From Acidiferrobacteraceae bacterium (GTDB lineage Bacteria; Pseudomonadota; Gammaproteobacteria; Arenicellales; UBA868): a stretch of DNA of 45,487 bases. The position numbers and the translations under genes are program-made. The first letter of the stretch is position 1; every line of letters begins with the position of its first letter. This document shows positions 18,735-25,878 of this stretch, one piece after another. Under the pieces are notes generated by a model. That model was not told the DNA's origin, did not search any database, and saw only the letters and a program-made list of their open reading frames with translations. Location: assembly GCA_002726415.1 (NCBI GenBank), contig PBSU01000048.1, positions 1-45,487 of the forward strand, read 5' to 3'.

Positions 18735-19883
18735 TTAATTGTGAATGATTTGTCGTGGTACCTGGTTAACTCTCTCACAGGCACCATCGGTAACGATTGC
18801 GGTTTCACCGACACACATACTGAGGCCAGTATGATCATCCAGCAGAATCATATGCAAGAAAAAAACCATTCCGGGCTCGATAATCTGGGGGTTGTTCTGC
18901 CAGATCATTGGCCAATCCATCCAGGTCGGCGGATAGCTAATGCCGACAGAATAGCCACAGGCACTGAGCGTAGCATGGGAAAAACCGTGCACCTTCATGA
19001 TGCGCTCATGGGTTGCGTGGAGACTCCCAACTGTGTTGCCGGACCGTAGAACGTCCTGGCAGGAGTCAAGGGCCTCACAACAGGCTTCATTCATAGCGCG
19101 ATGGTGTGGGTCGACCACCCCGGTGAGAATGTTGTACATCATGCAGGTATGGTAGTGCCGGTAGGCGGCGGCAGGCTCAAAGACAATTTGATCATCTGGC
19201 GCGATCGTTTCGTCACCCGTGTGATATCGACAGAAAACTGCGGCCTCTCCTGCCCCCATAGGCCAACGGCTGGCGGTCGGGTCACCCCCTTTTGCGAGCA
19301 GCGTGTTCAGCATTGCGCCGTATATTGTCTTGACCGTCGTACCGGGCCGGGTGTGCTGGATGCTGGTCTGCAGAATATGATTGCAGATCTGCCCCGACTG
19401 ACGGATATACTCCAGTTCTAATCTGCTCTTAACCAGGCGCACCAGGCGCACGAGATCTGACGCGTCAATCAGTTGGCAAAAACCCTCAAGGGAGTGGTTG
19501 ACCATCAGGGCACGCTGCCCGGTAAGCCCATAGGCATGGTATTCGATACCAACTCGCTTGTTCGCACATCCGTGATCTTGGAGTATTCGACGCAACTCAT
19601 CCCCCGGTGAAGCGCCATCCTGGTCAACCCAGATATGAATATCCTTTATGGTAGATGTTTCGCGGGCCTGTATCCGATCTGCAGTCCTGGTCAATAGACT
19701 GAGTTGGCCATCGGCTCCCAGGTACAATGCCTGAAACATGGTATAGCCACTGGTGTCATAACCCGTCAGGTAGAACATGCTTTCCTGACGGAACAGCACC
19801 AACCCATCCAGACCAGCGGCGTCCATAGCCGCGCGGGTGCGAGACACACGTTCGGCAAATTCCTCTGGTGGAAAATGCAGCAT
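18735..19883 (-). CDS. M24-fold hydrolase of the ectoine hydrolase (DoeA/EutD) type
   Basis: DoeA/EutD enzymes open the pyrimidine ring of ectoine and belong to the creatinase/aminopeptidase P (M24) fold. The 382-residue product has a creatinase-like N-terminal domain (MFYLTGYDTSGYTMFQ) and a pita-bread C-terminal domain. Features that recall EutD are VFEPAAAYRHYHTCM around Glu236, GYSVGISYPPTW, and the ending NQVPRQI. The Asp/Asp/His metal ligands of true M24 peptidases are absent at these places. No doeB deacetylase gene lies nearby, so ectoine itself may not be the substrate. It sits in an operon with glycerate kinase, cobalamin adenosyltransferase and a ureohydrolase homologue. Confidence 0.72.
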   Translation of the reverse strand: MLHFPPEEFAERVSRTRAAMDAAGLDGLVLFRQESMFYLTGYDTSGYTMFQALYLGADGQLSLLTRTADRIQARETSTIKDIHIWVDQDGASPGDELRRILQDHGCANKRVGIEYHAYGLTGQRALMVNHSLEGFCQLIDASDLVRLVRLVKSRLELEYIRQSGQICNHILQTSIQHTRPGTTVKTIYGAMLNTLLAKGGDPTASRWPMGAGEAAVFCRYHTGDETIAPDDQIVFEPAAAYRHYHTCMMYNILTGVVDPHHRAMNEACCEALDSCQDVLRSGNTVGSLHATHERIMKVHGFSHATLSACGYSVGISYPPTWMDWPMIWQNNPQIIEPGMVFFLHMILLDDHTGLSMCVGETAIVTDGACERVNQVPRQIIHN

Positions 19884-19961
19884 GGAAGGGACTCAGTCGG
19901 GGGTATTGGATTCGTTCAACGTTCTGTGATGCATCTCAGGCTGCCAGCGATAGCGGGCTGC

Positions 19962-20519
19962 TTAGTCAGAAGGTGGCGGGTCGCGTTGCCACAGGACATC
20001 GGATTCCCCGGTTGCTTGGTTAAGGCTGCGTGCCATAACAAAAAAGAGATCGGACAGGCGATTGAGGTACTGGAGTGTTATAGCGGACAGGGCGTGCCCA
20101 TCATCCACAGCAAGGAGAGACCGCTCGGCACGTCTGCAGGTGCTTCGCGCAAGATGGCAGATGGCTGCAGCCCGGGCACCGCCGGGCAAGATAAATTCCT
20201 CTAGTGGTGGCAGTGTTTCATTCAGGCCATCCAGCATGGCCTCTACGGTTGTCACGTGTTCAGGGGTCACCAGTGCGTGCCCGGGCAGACTGAGCTCACC
20301 GCCTATATTAAAGAGGGTGTGCTGTACCGTCACGAGAAACTCTTCTATTGGCCTGGGTAGCAGTTCGGTCATCAAGAAGCCGATCAGGCTGTTGAGCTCA
20401 TCGACTTGTCCCATAGCTTCGACCCGGGTGGCGGTTTTGGATACGCGAGTCCCATCCCCAAGGCCAGTTGTGCCCTGATCTCCGGTACGCGTATAGATTT
20501 TACTCAGTCGTTTCCCCAT
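19962..20519 (-). CDS. PduO-type corrinoid adenosyltransferase
   Basis: This enzyme transfers the 5'-deoxyadenosyl group of ATP to cob(I)alamin, making coenzyme B12. The ATG at 20519 gives MGKRLSKIYTRTGDQGTTGL, the conserved ATP-binding N-terminus; upstream codons overlap the preceding gene's end and are not conserved. The 185-residue product has VDELNSLIG and the C-terminal active-site helix ARSTCRRAERSL followed by LNRLSDLFFVMAR. It is second in the operon, 37 bp after the glycerate kinase gene. No B12-dependent enzyme is present in the window. Confidence 0.9.
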   Translation of the reverse strand: MGKRLSKIYTRTGDQGTTGLGDGTRVSKTATRVEAMGQVDELNSLIGFLMTELLPRPIEEFLVTVQHTLFNIGGELSLPGHALVTPEHVTTVEAMLDGLNETLPPLEEFILPGGARAAAICHLARSTCRRAERSLLAVDDGHALSAITLQYLNRLSDLFFVMARSLNQATGESDVLWQRDPPPSD

Positions 20520-20556
20520 TTCGTCATCACGGTCGTTCTTGTTCGTAAATAATAAA

Positions 20557-21846
20557 TCAACCGCGTCTCTGAAAACAGGCAATGGCGCGAAAATCGTTGA
20601 CATTAGTGTAGGTCGGCCCCGTTACGATTGTGTCACCCAGTTTCTCAAAAAAGACGCCAGCATCATTGCGGGCGAGGTAGGCATGCGGGTCTATTCCCAG
20701 TCGGGCGGCTCGAGCGAGGCTGTCGGGCGTAATAATGGCGCCCGCTGCATCACTGGCGCCATCAATGCCGTCGGTATCACAAGCAATAGCAAAAGTGTTT
20801 GCTCTGCCGCCAAGCTCGATCGCTAACGCCAGCAGGTACTCCTGGTTGCGCCCGCCTTTTCCCGCCCCCCGAACGGCCACCGTAGTCTCCCCGCCTGAAA
20901 GAAACAGGGTATTGCGCCCGTGGGCGCTAGCCGGATGAGATGTATGCAGCAGTTGTGCGTGGATCCGCGCCAGTTCCCGTGCGATTCCTTCCTCACGGTC
21001 TCCCCGGTTGATGACATCAAACCCTTGGCTTACCGCCAAGGCACCCGCTGCCGCCAATGCGTCTGCTGCAGTGCCAATGATAGAAAGCGCGGATCGGCTC
21101 AGCTGGAGCTCACCCGCAGCTGGGCTCTCGGCTGCATCCGATTGCAACAAAGTACTGATTGTCGGCGATATATTGATCTGATAGCGTGCAAGAACCGCCC
21201 GCGCGTGCGCACAGGTTGTTGAATCCCCTGTGGTGGGACCAGATGCGATCGTTGCGGGATCATCACCGGGAACATCTGAAATAACCAGACTTGTGGTCCG
21301 GGCCGGGTAGGCCGCCTGGGCTAGTCGCCCGCCTTTGATCGCGGACAGGTGTTTGCGTACGGTATTGATCTCATGAATGGTCGCACCGCACGAAAGCAAT
21401 TGGCGGGTGATCGCCTGCTTTTCCTTCAGGCAGGTGCCGGGCAGGGGTAAGCTGAGAAGTGCGCTGCCGCCACCTGAGAGCAGGCAGAGCAATAGATCGT
21501 CTGATCCTAAACTGTGGGCGAGTGTGAGGATGCGTTGAGCACCGGCTTGCCCGGCGGCATCGGGAATCGGGTGACCAGCTTCAATGATTTCAATATCACG
21601 GCACGGACGCTGATAGCCATATGGCACCAGCACCAGGCCCTGAAAGGTTCCCGACCAGACCTGTTCGAACGCCTGCGCCATGGAGGCGCCAGCCTTTCCG
21701 GCGCCGACTACCGCTATGCGGCCCTTTGGAGCCGGGGGAAGATAATCCGCAAGGACCTGCGCCGGATCTGCGCGCGCGACCGCTGCGTCGAAAAGAGCGC
21801 GTAGCAGTGCCCGTGGAGCCGCATCCGTGAGAGATTGTTCCGTCAT
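20557..21846 (-). CDS. Glycerate 2-kinase (MOFRL family, GckA/TtuD-like)
   Basis: Members phosphorylate D-glycerate to 2-phosphoglycerate; many are misannotated as hydroxypyruvate reductase. The 429-residue product, started at the ATG at 21846, shows the family landmarks VVGAGKAGASMA (about residues 45-56), LLSGGGSALL, EINTVRKHLSAIKGGRLA, SDVPGDDPATIASGPT and the C-terminal LACDTDGIDG-like block (FAIACDTDGIDGASDAAGA). It heads the minus-strand operon that includes the adenosyltransferase, M24 and ureohydrolase-like genes. It could return a C3 product of the pathway to glycolysis, but that is inference. Confidence 0.9.
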   Translation of the reverse strand: MTEQSLTDAAPRALLRALFDAAVARADPAQVLADYLPPAPKGRIAVVGAGKAGASMAQAFEQVWSGTFQGLVLVPYGYQRPCRDIEIIEAGHPIPDAAGQAGAQRILTLAHSLGSDDLLLCLLSGGGSALLSLPLPGTCLKEKQAITRQLLSCGATIHEINTVRKHLSAIKGGRLAQAAYPARTTSLVISDVPGDDPATIASGPTTGDSTTCAHARAVLARYQINISPTISTLLQSDAAESPAAGELQLSRSALSIIGTAADALAAAGALAVSQGFDVINRGDREEGIARELARIHAQLLHTSHPASAHGRNTLFLSGGETTVAVRGAGKGGRNQEYLLALAIELGGRANTFAIACDTDGIDGASDAAGAIITPDSLARAARLGIDPHAYLARNDAGVFFEKLGDTIVTGPTYTNVNDFRAIACFQRRG

Positions 21847-22056
21847 CCATATCACCAAAGCGCAGGATAGAACGATCCCTGGGCTTGGGGGATTATGCCT
21901 GACCCGAGAATATGCCAGGTCCGCCGAGAGTTACCCTCGCGGGTTATAGCCTGAAGTGGTGTAGCCCTTCGAGCGGACTTGCAACCCGATTGCCTAACAG
22001 GGCATTCTTAGGGTTTGCAGGAAATCCAATTAAAGTTTACCAAGGGGAGGGGAGAC

Positions 22057-23016
22057 ATGTATCAGTACGAGGCTTACGAGGATCCGATCCAGCGCCCACG
22101 CTATACAGGGTTACCGACTTTTATGCGCGCCCCCTACCGGGAAGACTGGCAGGATTTGGATATCGGGCTTGTGGGGGTTCCTTTCGATGGCGGTGTTACC
22201 AATCGTCCCGGTGCCCGGCATGGCCCCCGGGAGATTCGAAACCAGTCCAGCCTGATGCGCCGGCGCAATCAGGCGAGTGGTATTGGCCCCCACGATATCT
22301 GTACAGTGGCTGATCTGGGTGATGCGTGGGTGCAGTCGCCTTTTCATCTTGAAAAAAGCTTAGATGAGATACAGGCATTTTTTGTCCGTGCCCATGAAGC
22401 CGGGGTAACGCCGGTTTCGGCTGGTGGAGATCACTCAATAACCTTGCCGATCCTTCGGGCGATTGCCACTGATGGGCCAGTTGGGCTGGTGCATTTCGAT
22501 GCCCATTGCGATACCGGAGATGACTACCTGGGTTCCAAGTTCCACCACGGGGCGCCGTTTCGGCGCGCCGTTGAGGAGGGACTGGTCGACCCCAAGCGTA
22601 CCATCCAGATCGGCATTCGGGGATCATTGAATGAGCTCGACCAGTGGCAATTCAGCCACGACTCGGGCATGCGTGTGATCTACATGGAGGAGTTTTACGA
22701 AATGGGCGTCAAGGCCGTTATCGCGGAGATTCACCGGGTGACTGGCAATGGCCGTTCCTATCTGACGTTCGATGTCGATGGATTAGACCCGGCCTATGCC
22801 TCGGGCACCGGCACGCCGGAAGTTGGCGGTTTTAGCACTGTGGAGGCGCAACTGATGATTCGCGGTTGCCGTGGGCTTGATCTGGTGGGCGGTGACGTGG
22901 TGGAGGTCGCGCCGCCATTTGATCCCAGCGGCAACACAGCACTGGCTGGCGCAACCATGATGTTCGAGATCTTGTGCGTAGTCGCTGACGCGGTTGCCCA
23001 GCGTACCCACCGTTAA
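22057..23016 (+). CDS. Ureohydrolase, guanidinobutyrase/agmatinase type
   Basis: The 319-residue product is a complete arginase-family enzyme that should cleave urea from a guanidino compound. All six metal ligands are in place: His126 (GGDHS), Asp148, His150, Asp152 (HFDAHCD), and Asp239, Asp241 (FDVDGLDPA). The start is the ATG at 22057 after a strong AAGGGGAGGGGA site. The N-terminal MYQYEAYEDPIQRPRYTG and overall size resemble the Pseudomonas guanidinobutyrase and guanidinopropionase group, but agmatine is also possible. It is divergent from the gckA operon, with a 210-bp shared upstream region. Confidence 0.88.
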   Translation: MYQYEAYEDPIQRPRYTGLPTFMRAPYREDWQDLDIGLVGVPFDGGVTNRPGARHGPREIRNQSSLMRRRNQASGIGPHDICTVADLGDAWVQSPFHLEKSLDEIQAFFVRAHEAGVTPVSAGGDHSITLPILRAIATDGPVGLVHFDAHCDTGDDYLGSKFHHGAPFRRAVEEGLVDPKRTIQIGIRGSLNELDQWQFSHDSGMRVIYMEEFYEMGVKAVIAEIHRVTGNGRSYLTFDVDGLDPAYASGTGTPEVGGFSTVEAQLMIRGCRGLDLVGGDVVEVAPPFDPSGNTALAGATMMFEILCVVADAVAQRTHR

Positions 23017-23129
23017 ATCATGACCCGCCGTCGTTAGGGATTGGACGGCATCACAGGCTGGGGTGACAATCAGATGCACTCGGGCAGTCAGATAACACCG
23101 ACCTTACCCCTCTTTTCAGAATATTTGAC

Positions 23130-23534
23130 CTACCCGGGTCGTTTATCAAATGCCGGAATCTCCGCAGGTATGTGGTGAAAATCCTGTTTATCACAAGTAA
23201 AGATCGCCACGGCGGGAGCAAAAATAGAAGGATCATCAAAAGTCCCAACCTTCATGACGATCGAGCCAGGTCTGTTTGGTGTTTCGGAGGCAACGCCGGT
23301 TCCACAGTTTTCGCAAAAGTACCGTGTGACGGGGCGTTCAAGATCAGAACGGCGAAACTGTTTCATCTCACCGTGTTCTAGGCGAAAGGCATCAAGCGGG
23401 AAGATCATCAATGCTGCCGGATTGCCCCCACTGATGTACTGACACTCCCGGCAGTGGCAGTGAAGCGATGCCTGAGGCTCCCCGTTGATTTCATACCGAA
23501 CTTGACCGCAGTAACAGCCCCCCTCTATTCTCAT
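23130..23534 (-). CDS. GFA/CENP-V family zinc-binding protein
   Basis: The 134-residue product belongs to the glutathione-dependent formaldehyde-activating enzyme (Gfa/CENP-V) fold. It has the zinc-ligand pattern GGCYCGQVRYEI near the start, CHCRECQ at about residues 26-32 and FCENCGT at about residues 73-79. Two adjacent ATG codons (23537, 23534) are possible. Most members have no proven formaldehyde role. It is alone, convergent with the ureohydrolase gene and divergent from the creatinase-like gene. Confidence 0.85.
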   Translation of the reverse strand: MRIEGGCYCGQVRYEINGEPQASLHCHCRECQYISGGNPAALMIFPLDAFRLEHGEMKQFRRSDLERPVTRYFCENCGTGVASETPNRPGSIVMKVGTFDDPSIFAPAVAIFTCDKQDFHHIPAEIPAFDKRPG

Positions 23535-23930
23535 CATACGCCTCCCGAAAAGACTCTATGCACAGTCTGTTAACATTAGCATGATTGCCCTGGACGCCGT
23601 CGGAGGTTAATTCCCGGGTTTGCTCATTCCGTTGGGCGCTCGCGCACCCACTTGGACCATGATGAGCCTCAAGATCCTGAGTACGGGTTCGACCGGTTGT
23701 AAGTCCTGTGCTTATTTACGCTCAGTAAAGGTAAATAAGGCCAGAGCCTGTTAATCGGGTTGGGTTCATCCGCTATCTGATCCCGGGCAGGGCAGCTGCC
23801 ATAACCGATCGCACCCCCTTCGGCGATCCTCTAGTTTTCGCCCTGGGTAATCTGGCGGGATTCACACTGCGACGTCTTTGTCATTTGTGCTTACACTTTG
23901 GCGGTCAACACAGTCTTAAGGGGAAAGACC
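23535..23930. other. Intergenic region upstream of the creatinase-like gene (about 390 bp)
   Basis: I see no convincing ORF. The region holds a 9-bp perfect inverted repeat with a nested smaller one (23711-23739), a 10-bp palindrome GGCAGCTGCC (23791-23800), and a 6-bp inverted repeat GATCGC/GCGATC (23807-23828). A good ribosome binding site, TTAAGGGGAAAGACC, precedes the next gene. Its length and symmetric elements suggest a regulated divergent promoter region. Confidence 0.5.
23711..23739. promoter_or_regulatory. Candidate operator: nested inverted repeat
   Basis: CTTATTTAC (23711-23719) is mirrored by GTAAATAAG (23731-23739). Inside it, TTTAC (23715-23719) is also mirrored by GTAAA (23725-23729), so two alternative symmetric sites share the left arm. 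It lies about 190 bp upstream of the creatinase-like gene. The shape suits a dimeric regulator, but no regulator gene is nearby and the assignment is inference. Confidence 0.4.
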
Positions 23931-25094
23931 ATGATATTCAGCGATATGGAAATGCAGCGCCGGGTTGAACGGTTGCAAGCGGCCATGAGAGAGCAGGAAT
24001 TAGATCTCGTCATTATTTCATCCTATCACGGTAATTTGTACTACGCTGGGTTCTGGATGATGCCTATGGGTCGGTTCAATTTCACCGTGGTACCGGCCCA
24101 GGGGCCAGTCGCGATCATTGCACCGATCATGGAGCGTGACCGTGTCCCCGCTTATAGCTGGATAAAAGACATGTGTTTCTACAGTGATGCGGGGACTTCA
24201 TTGTCCGGGTTGGTGCAGGCCAGCAGGGAATGGTTGGTTGAGCGTGACTGTGCGCTCGACAGGGTCGGCATTGAGATGGATGTCATGCCGGTCGGTGTGC
24301 TCGAGTCGCTCAAAGTCAGCCTTCCCCGGTCGAACTTCACAGATGTGTCGACCATGCTGATGGAGCACCGAGTGGTGAAATCAAAAGAGGAGATCGATCT
24401 GCTGCGCATCAATGGCCAGATTTCGGATGTAGGAACTGAGACGCTCATGGCTGCGGTGGGAGCGGGAAGAACCGAATTGGAGGTTTCAAATGAAGCCCTG
24501 GTTGCGATGGACCGGGCATTAGTAGAGCAGTTTCCCGACCTTGAGAGTTTTGGAACCGTCATTTCTATCGCATCCGGACCCAGAAGCGTTATCCCACACG
24601 GATTATCTACGGGCAAGAGGTTGGAGCACGGGGAGATTGCGACCTTCAACATACTGTCACAGGTAAATGGTTATTACGTTTCGCTGGAGCGGACTTTATC
24701 CATCGGACCAGTTCGGGAGGACGCCAGGAAACCTTTCGAAACTGTGGTCGAAGCTCATGCTCTTGGGATGGCGGCGGTGAAGCCCGGCGTAAGTTGTGGT
24801 GAAGTTGCCCGGGTCTGCATCGAGGTTCTTGAGCGGGAGGGATATGATCAGCATCAACTGCATGGGCCTGGGCATTCCTGCGGCATCATGGGTCCATTCT
24901 GGGGCCGGGAGGAGAAGGGTGAAATCAGGGCTTATAACGACAGCATCCTTGAACCTGGCATGGTGGTGACTATTGAACCCGCTATCTACCTTCCCGGAGT
25001 AGGAGGTTTTCGACACTGTGACGTACTTGCCATCACCGCAGACGGTTATGAATTATTAACGCATTACGACCGGGGCCTGCTGGAGGTTCACTGA
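23931..25094 (+). CDS. Creatinase-like M24 amidinohydrolase
   Basis: Creatinase hydrolyses creatine to sarcosine and urea with an M24 fold and no metal. The ATG at 23931 follows AAGGGGAAAGACC and gives 387 residues. Comparison from memory with Pseudomonas creatinase puts the active-site residues at a constant offset: His223 (His232), Tyr249 (Tyr258), Glu253 in SLERTL (Glu262), His315 in GPGHSCGIM (His324), Arg326 and Glu349 in TIEPAIY (Glu358). The His376 position appears to be Cys363. The canonical M24 metal ligands are absent. It is 58 bp upstream of an ectC-like gene. Creatine or another guanidino or amidino acid may be the substrate. Confidence 0.8.
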   Translation: MIFSDMEMQRRVERLQAAMREQELDLVIISSYHGNLYYAGFWMMPMGRFNFTVVPAQGPVAIIAPIMERDRVPAYSWIKDMCFYSDAGTSLSGLVQASREWLVERDCALDRVGIEMDVMPVGVLESLKVSLPRSNFTDVSTMLMEHRVVKSKEEIDLLRINGQISDVGTETLMAAVGAGRTELEVSNEALVAMDRALVEQFPDLESFGTVISIASGPRSVIPHGLSTGKRLEHGEIATFNILSQVNGYYVSLERTLSIGPVREDARKPFETVVEAHALGMAAVKPGVSCGEVARVCIEVLEREGYDQHQLHGPGHSCGIMGPFWGREEKGEIRAYNDSILEPGMVVTIEPAIYLPGVGGFRHCDVLAITADGYELLTHYDRGLLEVH

Positions 25095-25152
25095 GTCGCC
25101 GGGTTTCTGGTCGGCACTAACCCGTTTCTTTCAGTAAGTACAGGAGAAGAAT

Positions 25153-25536
25153 ATGTTCGTTCGAAGGTTATCTGATGTGGTGGGTACGGAGCGCGACGTC
25201 GACTGGGGTAGCGGGCAAAGCCGACGGTTGCTGATCGAAAAGGACAACATGGGTTTTGCCTTTCTGGATACGATTGTCAATGCCGGTACCGATGTTCTGC
25301 TGCAATATCGGCATCACCTGGAGTCTGTCTACTGCATTGAGGGCAAAGGGGAGATCATTGACCAGGCCAAAGAAGAAAGTCACACAATAGAACCCGGTAC
25401 TCTCTACGTTCTGGACAATCACGACCTGCATCGTCTGCGCGCACGTACAGACCTGCGCCTTATCTGCGTGTTTAACCCGCCGATCCAAGGTAATGAACGC
25501 CACGATATAACGAGTGACGGTGGCTCAGCCTATTAG
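25153..25536 (+). CDS. EctC-like L-ectoine synthase, solitary
   Basis: EctC is an iron-dependent cupin that closes the ectoine ring from N-gamma-acetyl-diaminobutyrate. This 127-residue product has the cupin core YRHHLESVYCIEGKGEI, with the three known metal ligands at family positions Glu57, Tyr85 and His93, and the conserved GNERHD near the C-terminus. The start follows an AGGAGAAGAAT site. No ectA, ectB or ask_ect gene is in the window, so de novo ectoine synthesis is not encoded here. Its partner is the creatinase-like gene 58 bp upstream. It may dehydrate an imported or differently made precursor. Confidence 0.85.
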   Translation: MFVRRLSDVVGTERDVDWGSGQSRRLLIEKDNMGFAFLDTIVNAGTDVLLQYRHHLESVYCIEGKGEIIDQAKEESHTIEPGTLYVLDNHDLHRLRARTDLRLICVFNPPIQGNERHDITSDGGSAY

Positions 25537-25566
25537 CCTCGCGAAAGAGCTGGAGATTTCTGTAAT

Positions 25567-25782
25567 ATGGCTGATTCTCGTCTAATGTGTGTTGACATCG
25601 GTGTGGGCGCATCGGCAGAACGTGGCTCCGAATTCGGGCAAACTGCTTGGGTGTGGGTATGTGCGTTTGCACTGATAGCGGTAGCCGTGATTACCCGGAA
25701 ACGTTCTGCTCATTTGCGAATTCCCGCACTGTTGAGCGCACAGGCCGCGTTTTTAGCCATATTTTGCCTACGCGGTAATTGA
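25567..25782 (+). CDS. Hypothetical small membrane protein (doubtful)
   Basis: This 71-codon ORF would encode a short polar start and two hydrophobic stretches (AWVWVCAFALIAVAVI at about residues 27-42 and PALLSAQAAFLAIFCL) separated by a basic TRKRSAHLR loop. A GGAG lies 14 bases before the ATG, which is too far to be convincing. I do not recognise a family. The surrounding 340-bp gap and the plausible two-helix topology are the only support, and it may be chance. Confidence 0.25.
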   Translation: MADSRLMCVDIGVGASAERGSEFGQTAWVWVCAFALIAVAVITRKRSAHLRIPALLSAQAAFLAIFCLRGN

Positions 25783-25818
25783 TGTGTACGTAAGTCTAAA
25801 TCTATAATTTATCCAACC

Positions 25819-25837
25819 CCGACAAGTTGCGTGTCGG
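25819..25837 (+). repeat. Small hairpin upstream of the acyl-CoA dehydrogenase gene
   Basis: CCGACA (25819-25824) and TGTCGG (25832-25837) form a 6-bp stem with a 7-base loop. A T-run (TGTTTTT) starts only about 7 bases after the stem, so this is at best a weak terminator for the ectC-like transcript. The rest of the gap from 25537 to 25878 shows nothing else recognisable apart from the doubtful small ORF. Confidence 0.3.
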
Positions 25838-25878
25838 CTTCTGGTGTTTTTATCAACCAAACCTTCGAGGAAGCTTCG

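Noticed and set aside
18441-19049. A 202-codon open frame on the plus strand
   Set aside because: It lies antisense to the M24 and ureohydrolase-like genes, has no ribosome binding site and no recognisable protein family.
21847-22056. Possible guanidine (ykkC) riboswitch upstream of the guanidinobutyrase-type gene
   Set aside because: A GGTCCGCCGAGAG stretch resembles part of the ykkC core, but the second conserved block (ACACGGCGGG and following) is absent on both strands, so I do not call it.
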